Both the position numbers and the translations under genes were made by a program. From CADEDH01 sp965262175 (lineage in GTDB: Bacteria; Actinomycetota; Acidimicrobiia; Acidimicrobiales; SZUA-35): DNA of 64,000 bases. This document shows, piece by piece, positions 52,682 through 60,934 of the stretch (position 1 is its first letter; each line of letters starts with the position of its first letter). The notes under the pieces were generated by a model that was not told the origin of the DNA, did not search any database, and was given only the letters and a program-made list of their open reading frames with translations. The stretch is taken from the NCBI GenBank assembly GCA_965262175.1, contig CBDHES010000002.1:2790001-2854000 (forward strand), in the 5' to 3' direction.

Positions 52682-54631
52682 TCAGTCGAGGGGAGCTGCG
52701 GCGCCGGCGAATTGGGCGTCGTGGAGGCGGGCGTAGGCTCCGCCCCGTTCGAGGAGGTCGGCGTGGTTGCCCTGCTCGACGATCCGCCCCTGTTCCATGA
52801 CCAGGATCGCGTCGGCGCCCCGGATCGTCGAGAGCCGGTGGGCGATCACGAAGCTGGTCCGGCGGGACCGCAGGCGGGCCAGGGCCTGCTGGATCAGCAC
52901 CTCGGTCCGGGTGTCGACCGAACTGGTGGCCTCGTCGAGGATCAGGATCGACGGGTCGGCGAGGAACGCCCGGGCGATCGTGATGAGCTGCTTCTCGCCG
53001 GCCGAGACGTTGTCGCCCTCGTCGTTGATGCGGGTCTGGTAGCCGTCGGGCAGGGAGTGGACGAACCGGTCGACGTAGGCCGCCTGGGCCGCGGCCCGGA
53101 CCCGCTCGTCGTCGGCCGTCGGGTCGCCGTAGGCGACGTTGTCCCAGATGGTGCCGCCGAACAGCCACGTGTCCTGGAGGACCATCCCCACCTTGGATCG
53201 CAGCTCGCTGCGGGGGTAGGTCGAGATGTCCCGCCCGTCGAGGGTGATCCGACCACCGTCGAGGTCATAGAACCGCATCAGCAGGTTGACCAGGGTCGTC
53301 TTGCCGGCACCGGTCGGGCCGACGATGGCGATCGTCTGGCCCGGCTCGGCGACGAGCGACAGGTCGGTGATGAGTGGCTCGTCGGGGTCATAGGAGAACC
53401 GGACGGCCTCGAACGTGATCCGCCCCTCGACGGGTGGCTCGTCGGCGGTGGGGGCCGGCTCGGCGCTGACCTCGGGGCCGTCGAGCAGTTCGAGGACCCG
53501 CTCCAGCGAGGCGATACCGGAGGCGAACACCGTGGCCATCGACGCCAGATGGGTGAGGGGCTGGGAGAACTGCCGGGAGTACTGGATGATCGCCTGGACC
53601 TCGCCGACGGTGGCGGTTCCCGACGAGATGCGGAAGCCGCCGACCACGGCCAGGAGGAGGTACTGGATGTTGCCGGCGAACAACATGACCGGCTGGATGA
53701 GGCTGGCCAGGAACTGCGCCCCGAACGACGCCCGGTAGAGCTCATCGTTGGTGGCGTCGAACCGCTCCGCCACCTGCCGGCGCCGACCGAACGCCTTGAC
53801 CACGTTGTGTCCGGTGAACGCCTCCTCGACCTGGGCGTTGAGCGAGCCGGTGTGGCGCCACTGGGTGAGGTACCGGGGTCGGGCCCGGCCGCCGATCTGC
53901 TTCATCAGGTACAACGACACCGGGAACGTGACGAGCCCCACCACGGCCAGCACCGGCGACACCACGAACATCATCACCATCACCCCGAGCAGGGTCAGGG
54001 TCGAAGTGAGGATCTGGCTCATCGTCTGCTGGAGGCTCTGGGCCAGGTTGTCGATGTCGTTGGTCACCCGGCTGAGCAGGTCGCCTCGGGGTTGACGATC
54101 GACGTAGCCGAGGGGGAGGCGGTGGATCTTGTCCTCCACCCGGGCCCGGAGCCCGTGCATGGTGCGCTGGACGACGCCGGCCAGGAGCCACGCCTGGCCG
54201 TAGCCCAGCGCCCACGAGGCGACGTAGAGGGCAGCGACGACGGTCAGGGTCCGGCGCAGCGCGGCGACGTCGATGCCGTCGGCGGCGAAGCCGGTGACGA
54301 TGATGTCGGTCGCTCGGCCGAGGAGGAACGGGCCGAGGACGGTCATGGCGACGCTGACCACGGTCAGCACCCCGACCACGACCAGGACCGGGGCCTCGGG
54401 AGCCAGGAGGCGGCCGAGGCGCCGGAGGGTGGTGCCGAAGTCGGCGCTCCGTTCGGTGGGGACGGCCGGTCCACCGCCGCCGAACCCTCGCCGGTCGCCG
54501 GCGTGGGCCATCAGGGCCCGCTCCTCGTCGGAGGTGCCCTTGCGCGCCTCGCCGGCGGCGCCGGCGGACCCGGCGGACCCGTTGGCGCCGTTGGACCCGG
54601 TCGCCCCGTTTGGACCGTGGGGGGAGGTCAT
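52682..54631 (-). CDS. ABC exporter half-transporter (ATP-binding and permease), consensus site
   Basis: 649 residues from ATG 54631, which overlaps the partner's stop (ATGA). A long Gly/Ala-rich N-terminal tail (about 80 residues) precedes six membrane helices, then the nucleotide-binding domain with Walker A GPTGAGKTT, Q-loop VLQDTWLF, signature VSAGEKQ, Walker B ILILDEATSSVD with the catalytic Glu, and the H-loop AHRLST. The catalytic Glu is intact, unlike in the partner, so this is the active half of an asymmetric heterodimer. Substrate unknown; peptides, drugs or lipids are typical. Confidence 0.95.
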   Translation of the reverse strand: MTSPHGPNGATGSNGANGSAGSAGAAGEARKGTSDEERALMAHAGDRRGFGGGGPAVPTERSADFGTTLRRLGRLLAPEAPVLVVVGVLTVVSVAMTVLGPFLLGRATDIIVTGFAADGIDVAALRRTLTVVAALYVASWALGYGQAWLLAGVVQRTMHGLRARVEDKIHRLPLGYVDRQPRGDLLSRVTNDIDNLAQSLQQTMSQILTSTLTLLGVMVMMFVVSPVLAVVGLVTFPVSLYLMKQIGGRARPRYLTQWRHTGSLNAQVEEAFTGHNVVKAFGRRRQVAERFDATNDELYRASFGAQFLASLIQPVMLFAGNIQYLLLAVVGGFRISSGTATVGEVQAIIQYSRQFSQPLTHLASMATVFASGIASLERVLELLDGPEVSAEPAPTADEPPVEGRITFEAVRFSYDPDEPLITDLSLVAEPGQTIAIVGPTGAGKTTLVNLLMRFYDLDGGRITLDGRDISTYPRSELRSKVGMVLQDTWLFGGTIWDNVAYGDPTADDERVRAAAQAAYVDRFVHSLPDGYQTRINDEGDNVSAGEKQLITIARAFLADPSILILDEATSSVDTRTEVLIQQALARLRSRRTSFVIAHRLSTIRGADAILVMEQGRIVEQGNHADLLERGGAYARLHDAQFAGAAAPLD

Positions 54632-56409
54632 CGGGTCGCGACCTCCTCCCCCACCTGGGATTCGACGATCTCGGCGTACGTCGGGCACGACGCCAACAGG
54701 TCGGCGTGGCGTCCCTTGCCGACCACCCGACCATCGTCGAGGACGACGATCTGGTCGGCGTCCTCGATCGTCGACACCCGCTGGGCCACGATCACCACGG
54801 CGGCGTGGGATGCCCGATCGGCCAGGGCGGCCCGAAGGCGGGCGTCGGTGACGAGGTCGAGAGCGGAGAACGAGTCGTCGAAGAGGTAGATGGCGGGCTC
54901 CACGACCAGGGCCCGGGCGATGCACAGCCGCTGGCGCTGGCCACCCGACACGTTGGTCCCGCCCTGGGTGATCTCCGACTCGAGCCCATCGGGCATCGCC
55001 TGGACGAAGTCGGCGGCCTGGGCCACGGTCAGGGCGTCCCACAGCTCGCCGTCGGTGGCGTCGGGTCGCCCGACCCGCAGGTTGGAGGCGACCGTCCCGC
55101 TGAACAGGTACGGCTTCTGGGGGACGTAGCCGATCCGACCGGCCAGGAGGTCCTGGTCGAGGTGGCGGACGTCGACACCGTCGACGAGCACCTGGCCGCC
55201 GGTCACGTCGAACAGGCGGGGGACGAGGTCGACCAGGGTGGTCTTGCCGGCGCCGGTCGAGCCGACGATGGCACACGTGGTGCCGGGCTCGACCCGGAGC
55301 GACACGTCACGGAGCACCGGCTGCTCGGCTCCCGGGTAGTGGAACGTGACCGACCGGAGCTCGACGGTGCCCGGCTCGGGGGTCTCGGTGACGGGGTCGG
55401 CCGGCGAGGCGATCGTGCTCGGGGTGTCGAGCACCTCGACGATTCGCTCGGCCGACACCGCGGCCCGGGGGATCATCGACACCATGAACGTCGCCATCAC
55501 CACCGCCATCAGGATCTGGACCAGGTAGGTGAGGTAGGCGACGAGCGACCCGACCTCCATCTGGCCGGCGGCGATCCGGTCGGCCCCGAGCCAGAGGACG
55601 GCGATCGACGAGGCGTTGATGATGAACATCACCGTCGGGAACATGGCGGCCATCAACCGCCCGGCCTGGAGCGAGACCTCGGTGAGGTCGTCGTTGGCCC
55701 GGGAGAACCGCTCGCGTTCGTAGGGTTCCCGAACGAAGGCTCGGACGACCCGGAGGCCGGTCACCTGCTCCCGCAGGACCCGATTGACGTCGTCGATCCG
55801 GATCTGCATCGCCTGGAAGGCGGGGACCATCCGGGCGACCAGGGCTCCCATCAGGATCACCACGGCGGGCACTGCGACCAGGAGGATCCGGGACAGGCCG
55901 GGATCTTCCTGCCACGCCTGCCACGTGCCGATCACGAGCGTGATCGGCGAGGCGACCAGCATCGTGGCCCCCATGACCACCAGCTGCTGGACCTGTTGGA
56001 CGTCGTTGGTGACCCGGGTGATCAGCGACGGTGCGCCGAACCGGCCGACCTCGCGGGCCGAGAAGGCGGTGACCCGACCGAACAGGTCGCCCCGGACGTC
56101 GCGCCCGAACCCCATGGCGACCCGGGCCCCGACCCACACCGCGGCCACCGTGAACAGGAGCTGGACCACCGAGTAGGCGAGCATGACCCCACCGGCGTCG
56201 CGGATCACCCCGCCGTCGCCGGCCAGGGCCCCGTCGTCGATGATCCGTCCGTTGAGGGCCGGCAGGCGGAGGGTGGCGTAGGTCTGGACGATCTGGAGGG
56301 CGACGATCACCACCAGCATGCCGCCGTAGGGGCGGAGGTGGGACCGCAGCAGCCGGGGCAAGGGCCGGCCCGGTGGGGCGGGCTGCTCGGGGGGTGTCGG
56401 TGCGGGCAC
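54628..56409 (-). CDS. ABC exporter half-transporter, degenerate catalytic site
   Basis: 593 residues. Six membrane helices are followed by a nucleotide-binding domain with Walker A GSTGAGKTT, Q-loop YVPQKPYLF, signature NVSGGQRQR and a Walker B reading IYLFDDSFSALD, where Asp replaces the catalytic Glu. The switch region reads AQRVST with Gln for the usual His. These are the marks of the non-hydrolysing site in heterodimeric exporters. It is cotranscribed with the following gene. Confidence 0.95.
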   Translation of the reverse strand: MPAPTPPEQPAPPGRPLPRLLRSHLRPYGGMLVVIVALQIVQTYATLRLPALNGRIIDDGALAGDGGVIRDAGGVMLAYSVVQLLFTVAAVWVGARVAMGFGRDVRGDLFGRVTAFSAREVGRFGAPSLITRVTNDVQQVQQLVVMGATMLVASPITLVIGTWQAWQEDPGLSRILLVAVPAVVILMGALVARMVPAFQAMQIRIDDVNRVLREQVTGLRVVRAFVREPYERERFSRANDDLTEVSLQAGRLMAAMFPTVMFIINASSIAVLWLGADRIAAGQMEVGSLVAYLTYLVQILMAVVMATFMVSMIPRAAVSAERIVEVLDTPSTIASPADPVTETPEPGTVELRSVTFHYPGAEQPVLRDVSLRVEPGTTCAIVGSTGAGKTTLVDLVPRLFDVTGGQVLVDGVDVRHLDQDLLAGRIGYVPQKPYLFSGTVASNLRVGRPDATDGELWDALTVAQAADFVQAMPDGLESEITQGGTNVSGGQRQRLCIARALVVEPAIYLFDDSFSALDLVTDARLRAALADRASHAAVVIVAQRVSTIEDADQIVVLDDGRVVGKGRHADLLASCPTYAEIVESQVGEEVATR

Positions 56410-56455
56410 TCCGGTGAACGGTACCGGGGGCAGTCGAAACGGCGGTAGTCGGGGG

Positions 56456-57010
56456 TCAGCCCTCGAAGCCGGCGTCGTCCTTGTTGTAGGGGGCGAGGGC
56501 GGTACGAACCTCGGCGATCTTCTCGTTGAGGAGACCGAGCAGTCGGGCGTTGGCCTCGGGGCCCTGGAGGACGTAGTCGTCGATGTTGAGGTTGGTCTTC
56601 AGGGTGGCGGTCACCGTCGTGACCCGATGGTCGAGCTTGACCTGGCCGAGGAGCGGGAACTTGAGGACGTTGGCGGCGTCGGTCCGCCACATCCGCACCA
56701 GGTCGTCCGGGTCGGTGATGCGGTTGAGGACCTCACCGATGACCGTGACGGTCGCCTGGGAGCCGACGACGGCCGAGGCGATCCGGCCCGATCCGGTGTG
56801 CCGGTTGAGCCGGATCCGGAGATAGGACAGCGTCGGATCGTTCGGCGTCCGGAACCGGACGGTCTGGAGGCCCTCGCCGGCCTGGAACATGTCGGCCACG
56901 TAGCCACCGTGGATCATGGCCCGCACGATCTCGCCGATCAGCATCTCGTCCTTGGACTCGAGCAGCTCGGACTTGGCGGCGAACTTGTTGACGGCGTCGA
57001 AGATTCCCAT
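56456..57010 (-). CDS. YbjN/chaperone-like hypothetical protein
   Basis: 184 residues starting MGIFDAVNKFAAKSELLESKDEM. An alpha-beta-helix pattern (TVRFRTPNDPTLSYLRIRLN, RIASAVVGSQATVTVIGEVLNRI, VKLDHRVTTVTATLKTNLNIDDYVL, then a final helix) resembles YbjN/type III secretion chaperone-like folds. Its stop lies 46 bp before the ABC gene start and it follows the GYF-domain gene by 17 bp. Role unknown, probably a protein-binding partner of the next gene product. Confidence 0.65.
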   Translation of the reverse strand: MGIFDAVNKFAAKSELLESKDEMLIGEIVRAMIHGGYVADMFQAGEGLQTVRFRTPNDPTLSYLRIRLNRHTGSGRIASAVVGSQATVTVIGEVLNRITDPDDLVRMWRTDAANVLKFPLLGQVKLDHRVTTVTATLKTNLNIDDYVLQGPEANARLLGLLNEKIAEVRTALAPYNKDDAGFEG

Positions 57011-57027
57011 CGTTGCTCCTCGGATCC

Positions 57028-57993
57028 TCAGCTCGTTGCCGGCTCGAACCGGCCGTACCAGTACTTCCGCAGCGAGTGGACGGCGGCCCTCACGTAGCGG
57101 GTCAGCTTCTCGGTGTCGACCGTGTAGTCGGGCGACACCAGCTCCTCCAGGGCCCAGATCAGATCGATCTGGGTGTAGGCGTAGCCGGAGGTGACATCGC
57201 CGTCGACGGTGACCGTGCCCGGTTCCGGCGTCTGGACCAGGGCGCTCTTCCACTCCTGCTTGAGGGCGTTGACGACGCTGGAGGCGTCGGCCACCCGCTG
57301 CCCCCACCCGATCACCACGCTGGCGTGGTGCCCGAGGACCTCGCCCTCGACGGCGCTCGGGGTCAGGTGGCTGATGGCCATCGTCGTCCGTGACCGGTCG
57401 GTCGGGTCCTCGAAGCGGACGTAGTGGTTGCGACCGTCGCTGGTCAGGTCGATCAGGACCTGACCGGTGCCGGTCGTGGTGGCGATCAGCGAGCCGAGCA
57501 GGACCTCGTCGAGCCGGGTGGCGAAGTCGACTCGCTTGTAGAAGTTCCAGCTCGACCGGACCATGTCGGCGAACACATCCTCCAGCTCCTCGGCGTCGGC
57601 CGGCATGAGGTGGCGGGGCTGGCCGGGTGCCGGCGCGCCGGGTGGCGCGATGCCAGGTGCTGGGGCGCCCGGTGCCGATCCCGGCAGCCCCGGCGGAGGG
57701 GGCGCGCCCTGGGGTGCCGGCGCGCCGGGTGGGGGCGGGGCAGCGCCGGGCGGCGGCCCGGCCGGTGGGGGCGCGGCCGGGAGGAGCGCCTGGAGCGCGG
57801 GGTGGCGGTCGAAGGGCAGCCAGTCGCCGCACCCCTCCCACCACACGGGCACCGATGGGGGACGCTGGCCCGATCGGATCGACGCTGCGATGTCGTCGAG
57901 GGGGAACGGGCCGTTCTGGTTGGGGCCGTCCATCACGTACACGGCCGGGGCGTCGGCGGGTGGCAGCGGAGTCATGGCCTCCGATTCTGGCAC
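57028..57993 (-). CDS. GYF-domain protein with YbjN-like C-terminal domain
   Basis: 321 residues (or 315 from ATG 57975, which has GGAGG very close). The N-terminal 60 residues are GYF_2-like: VYVMDGPNQNGPFPLDDI ... VPVWWEGCGDWLPF. A 70-residue Pro/Gly/Ala-rich linker follows. The C-terminal 190 residues are alpha-beta with FADMVRSSWNFYKRVD and YTQIDLIWALEELVSPDYTVD, similar in layout to the next gene's product. GYF_2 domains bind Pro-rich or membrane-associated partners. Encoded beside its possible partner and the ABC exporter. Confidence 0.72.
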   Translation of the reverse strand: MPESEAMTPLPPADAPAVYVMDGPNQNGPFPLDDIAASIRSGQRPPSVPVWWEGCGDWLPFDRHPALQALLPAAPPPAGPPPGAAPPPPGAPAPQGAPPPPGLPGSAPGAPAPGIAPPGAPAPGQPRHLMPADAEELEDVFADMVRSSWNFYKRVDFATRLDEVLLGSLIATTTGTGQVLIDLTSDGRNHYVRFEDPTDRSRTTMAISHLTPSAVEGEVLGHHASVVIGWGQRVADASSVVNALKQEWKSALVQTPEPGTVTVDGDVTSGYAYTQIDLIWALEELVSPDYTVDTEKLTRYVRAAVHSLRKYWYGRFEPATS

Positions 57994-58060
57994 CGGTCGG
58001 GCCGTCCGCCGACCCCCGTCTCACAACCGTTGCCCGTCGAAGGGGCCACGGCCAGCGGTG

Positions 58061-58066
58061 TAGGTT
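58061..58066 (+). promoter_or_regulatory. -10 box (TAGGTT) of a probable leaderless promoter
   Basis: TAGGTT ends seven bases before ATG 58074, the chosen amidohydrolase start. Confidence 0.5.
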
Positions 58067-58073
58067 GACCGCC

Positions 58074-59168
58074 ATGGCCATCGGTCTGACCATTCGCACC
58101 CTCGACGGCACGACCCGGGAGGTCAGCGTCGTCGACGGCCACTTCCGTCCCGCCGCCGAGCACGTCGAGGTCGAGGTCCCATCGGCCCGGTGGTGGGCGG
58201 TGCCGGGGCTGGCCGACTGCCACGCCCACCTCGGCGGGGGCTACACCGACGACAACGACGACCCCGACGCCATCCTGGCCCGGACTCGGGCCAGCGCCTG
58301 GGCCCAGCTCGAGGGCGGCGTGTTCCTCGTGGCCGACAAGGGTCACAGCACCGACCTCACGTTGCGGATCCTCGACGAGCCTCCGACCCGACGGCCGGAG
58401 CTCCAGATGGCGGGACGGATGATCGCCAACCCCGGTGGCTACTACACCGGGTTCGCCCGGGAGGTCGAGGAGCACGAGCTGCTCGACGCGGTCGCCGACG
58501 GCGCCGGGGCCGAGGGGGCGACCTGGGTGAAGCTCGTCGGCGATTGGCCTCGCAAGGGGGTGGGGGCGATCACGAACTTCACCGAGGAGGCGATGCACCG
58601 GGCGGTCGAGGTGGCCCACCGGGCCGACTGCCGGGTGGCGATCCACGCCGCCGCGCCGGAGACGAGCTCGCTGGCGGTGTCGGCCGGGATCGACTCGATC
58701 GAGCACGGGCTGTTCCTCACCTCCGACGATCTGGTCGCCCTCGGGGCTCGGGGCGGGGCCTGGGTCCCGACCATCGCCGCCATGGAGGGGATCCGCGACA
58801 TGCTGGGGGCGACGTCGAGCGGGGGGAAGCTGTTCGACGAGGGCCTGGCCAACGTTCGGGAGATCCTGACCGAAGCGCCGGCGCTCGGGGTGGCGGTGTT
58901 GGCCGGCACCGACATCGCCGTGCCCCATGGCGGCATCGCCACCGAGGCGGCCCGGCTGGCGGCGTACGGGCTCGATGGGCCGTCGGTGGTCCACGCCACC
59001 ACCGGGGCCGCCTACGACTACCTCGGGGTCACCCACTCGTTCGAGCCGGGAGCGCCGGCCGACGTGCTGTTCTTCGATGCCGACCCCCGCGACGACGTGT
59101 CGGTGCTCGCTCGGCCGGTGTTCGGCCTCCGCCACGGCGAGGTCGTCGTCGGCTCGCTCGACGGGTAG
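58074..59168 (+). CDS. amidohydrolase family protein
   Basis: 364 residues from ATG 58074; the frame upstream is shadow. Metal-binding HxH is in VPGLADCHAHLGGGYTDD, a Lys in WVKLVGDWPRKG may be the bridging carbamate, HAAAP and SIEHGLFL supply two further His, and the catalytic Asp is in LAGTDIAVPHGG. The closing PGAPADVLFFDADP is the typical composite domain return. It resembles imidazolonepropionase/prolidase-like amidohydrolases; the substrate is unknown. Confidence 0.9.
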   Translation: MAIGLTIRTLDGTTREVSVVDGHFRPAAEHVEVEVPSARWWAVPGLADCHAHLGGGYTDDNDDPDAILARTRASAWAQLEGGVFLVADKGHSTDLTLRILDEPPTRRPELQMAGRMIANPGGYYTGFAREVEEHELLDAVADGAGAEGATWVKLVGDWPRKGVGAITNFTEEAMHRAVEVAHRADCRVAIHAAAPETSSLAVSAGIDSIEHGLFLTSDDLVALGARGGAWVPTIAAMEGIRDMLGATSSGGKLFDEGLANVREILTEAPALGVAVLAGTDIAVPHGGIATEAARLAAYGLDGPSVVHATTGAAYDYLGVTHSFEPGAPADVLFFDADPRDDVSVLARPVFGLRHGEVVVGSLDG

Positions 59169-59230
59169 CGCGATCGAGCTCGGTCCGCCCGGTCGGCGGT
59201 CGGGCGCTGGTCGGCTCGGTCCGGGCCGCG

Positions 59231-59440
59231 TCAGTCGTCGACGGGGCCCACGCCACCGTCGACGTTGGATCGGTCGCGCCGGGCCGAGCCCTGCGACATC
59301 GCCACGAGCGCGATCGCTCCACCGGCGATGATCGACGCGGCCAACGCCACGCTCCCGCCGATGAAGACCCAGGCCAGGGTGGTGATCACGCCCACCACCA
59401 CCGCGAACTGCCCCACCGGAATCCTCGCCAGACCACCCAT
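59231..59440 (-). CDS. small two-helix membrane protein
   Basis: 69 residues starting MGGLARIPVGQFAVVVGVITTLAWVFIGG. Two hydrophobic helices (about 12-30 and 32-48) are followed by a short charged tail. The longer upstream frame runs through the tRNA-Ala gene and was discarded. No function recognised. Confidence 0.55.
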   Translation of the reverse strand: MGGLARIPVGQFAVVVGVITTLAWVFIGGSVALAASIIAGGAIALVAMSQGSARRDRSNVDGGVGPVDD

Positions 59441-59554
59441 GGGCGGCAACCTAGCCGGTCGGCTGCGAGGCCGACCAGCGCTTCGAACCACCCCTCCGTC
59501 GCTACCAAACGCCGCGGTCAGGCCCCACCGCCGCCCGGTAGACTCGGGATTCTC

Positions 59555-59631
59555 GGGGCTGTAGCTCAGTTGGCTAGAGCACCTGCCTTGCATGCAGGAG
59601 GCCAGGGGTTCGATTCCCCTCAGCTCCACCA
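59555..59631 (+). tRNA. tRNA-Ala (anticodon TGC)
   Basis: 77 nt with encoded CCA. Acceptor GGGGCTG pairs with CAGCTCC, D-arm GCTC/GAGC, anticodon stem CCTGC/GCAGG with loop CTTGCAT (TGC) and T-loop TTCGATT. The 3' part is repeated at 63395-63442. Confidence 0.97.
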
Positions 59632-59632
59632 C
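59585..59632. repeat. left copy of 48-bp direct repeat (att-like), within tRNA-Ala
   Basis: Identical to 63395-63442. The base before it (T versus C) and the base after it (T versus C) differ, so the repeat ends are sharp. Confidence 0.9.
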
Positions 59633-59679
59633 TAACCAAGCGGGTTCTGGGCGACGCCGGCGGGGGTCGGAGGAGCACC

Positions 59680-59698
59680 GGTAGCGGATCTGGTAGCC
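59680..59698. promoter_or_regulatory. GGTAGC motif pair just inside island 2
   Basis: GGTAGCGGATC (59680-59690) is followed at once by TGGTAGCC (59691-59698). The same 11-mer occurs at 14582-14592 inside island 1. Possible recombinase arm site or related element; unproven. Confidence 0.4.
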
Positions 59699-59831
59699 AA
59701 GTGGCCGACCCGGCCGAGCTATGTGAGTCCGATCTACGCGACCAGACGCCAAACAGCAAACTCGGCCGGAAGGTTCCTTGTGGCGCCGCCGAAGGCGAAC
59801 TGCAACACGCGAACCGTGACAGACTGACGGC

Positions 59832-60469
59832 GTGAGTGAGCCCGACGCTCCGCGCTTCGTCTTCGACACCGGCCTGTTCCGCCAGCTTGAAGAACTGCTG
59901 GTCGGGCGTGACGCGACCGCCCTCGTGGAACTGTGAAGAACGCCTACGAAGCAGACACCACAAAGGTAGTTCTACGTGGCGAGCAGCTAGACGAACGAGA
60001 CGCTACGCGCGTGGTAATAGCGGGCAATGGCGTTGGCATGACAGACGCCCAGTTCCGCAGCGAGTTCCTGAAGCCGCAGCTAGTGGAAGGACTGAGGGGA
60101 AACCGACGCTCGCCAGTCTTTCAGCGCCGCTACTCGGGCGAGAAGGGCGTTGGTCGACTGGCTGTGCAGAAGCTAGCGAGCGTCTTGGGCGTCACGACAA
60201 CCGCAAGAATCACGGCCAGAGGGCTCCCAACTGCCCAACGCCGAAGAGACAAGGAGCCCGAGCCAACAGGTCAACAGTTGCTACAGAAGATACCTCAGGA
60301 GCGGGTCTTGTTGCTCAGGGCGCACCTCGACTGGGATCAGACCGAGACGGCCGAAACGTTGGACGACATCGAGTCAGGTTTGGAGCTGATGCACGGTGAT
60401 GAAACCATATCAGAAGATGCCGGCACGGCTCTCGTTCTCGAGCGTCTACGGCACGGCCCTAGCCAATAG
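59832..60469 (+). pseudogene. GHKL (Hsp90/MORC-like) ATPase, frameshifted and truncated
   Basis: A GTG at 59832 opens VSEPDAPRFVFDTGLFRQLEELL, which ends at a TGA (59935). Adding back one G there would give VELVKNAYEADTTKV, the N-box of GHKL ATPases; the next frame carries on with it. The second motif reads VIAGNGVGM, where the usual Asp of DNGxGM is Gly. The G2-like EKGVGRLAVQKLASVLG is intact. The frame stops at 60469 with about 210 of an expected 500 or more residues. So it has a frameshift, a lost key residue and a missing C-terminus. Intact relatives occur in defence and chromatin-like systems. Confidence 0.65.
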
Positions 60470-60484
60470 GACAACCATAGCGGC

Positions 60485-60925
60485 ATGACACCCATAGAAG
60501 AGGAACTCAAGCTCCTGGAATTCCAGGCCCACCAAGTGGCCCGCTCCCAGGCAAATTGGGCTAAGTACTGGAGATTCGTTGGGATGTGGCTCGGGCTACC
60601 GATCGCTCTGCTTTCTGGGTTATCTGGGGTCCTTATCCTCGCCGATGGCAGCCGAACGGACATTGCTGCTGTATGTGCATTCCTCGCGGCAGCGTTGGGG
60701 GCCCTGGTTGGCTTTGTTGATCCGGATGTCAGAGCTCGAAAGGCCAGAATGCTTCAAGTGATCACGAACGACTACGAAAGGCGAGTTCGACAGATTCGAG
60801 AGATCGATCTTCCCTCGTTGACAGACGATGCGGCACGCCAGATTCTCGACGATATGACGAAAGAGTGGCTTACCATCGAATGGGACGATACTGCGGACGA
60901 GCTTGAGCGTCGACGCGTCCACTAG
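60485..60925 (+). CDS. two-helix membrane protein, SLATT-like
   Basis: 146 residues from ATG. An N-terminal helix (EEELKLLEFQAHQVARSQANWAKYWRFVG) leads into two membrane helices (about 33-52 and 59-80) and then a basic helix FVDPDVRARKARMLQVITNDYERRVRQIREID. That layout, a helix, a 2-TM hairpin and a long C-terminal helix, is the SLATT design, whose members are proposed pore-forming effectors in nucleotide-signalling defence systems. No SMODS or SLOG partner is present. Apparently intact. The assignment is by layout only. Confidence 0.55.
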   Translation: MTPIEEELKLLEFQAHQVARSQANWAKYWRFVGMWLGLPIALLSGLSGVLILADGSRTDIAAVCAFLAAALGALVGFVDPDVRARKARMLQVITNDYERRVRQIREIDLPSLTDDAARQILDDMTKEWLTIEWDDTADELERRRVH

Positions 60926-60934
60926 GTGACCAAG

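Noticed and set aside
52577..56448. Long plus-strand open frames (770 and 612 codons) opposite the ABC exporter genes
   Set aside because: Asp/Gly/His/Arg-rich shadow composition. The minus strand has complete ABC motifs.
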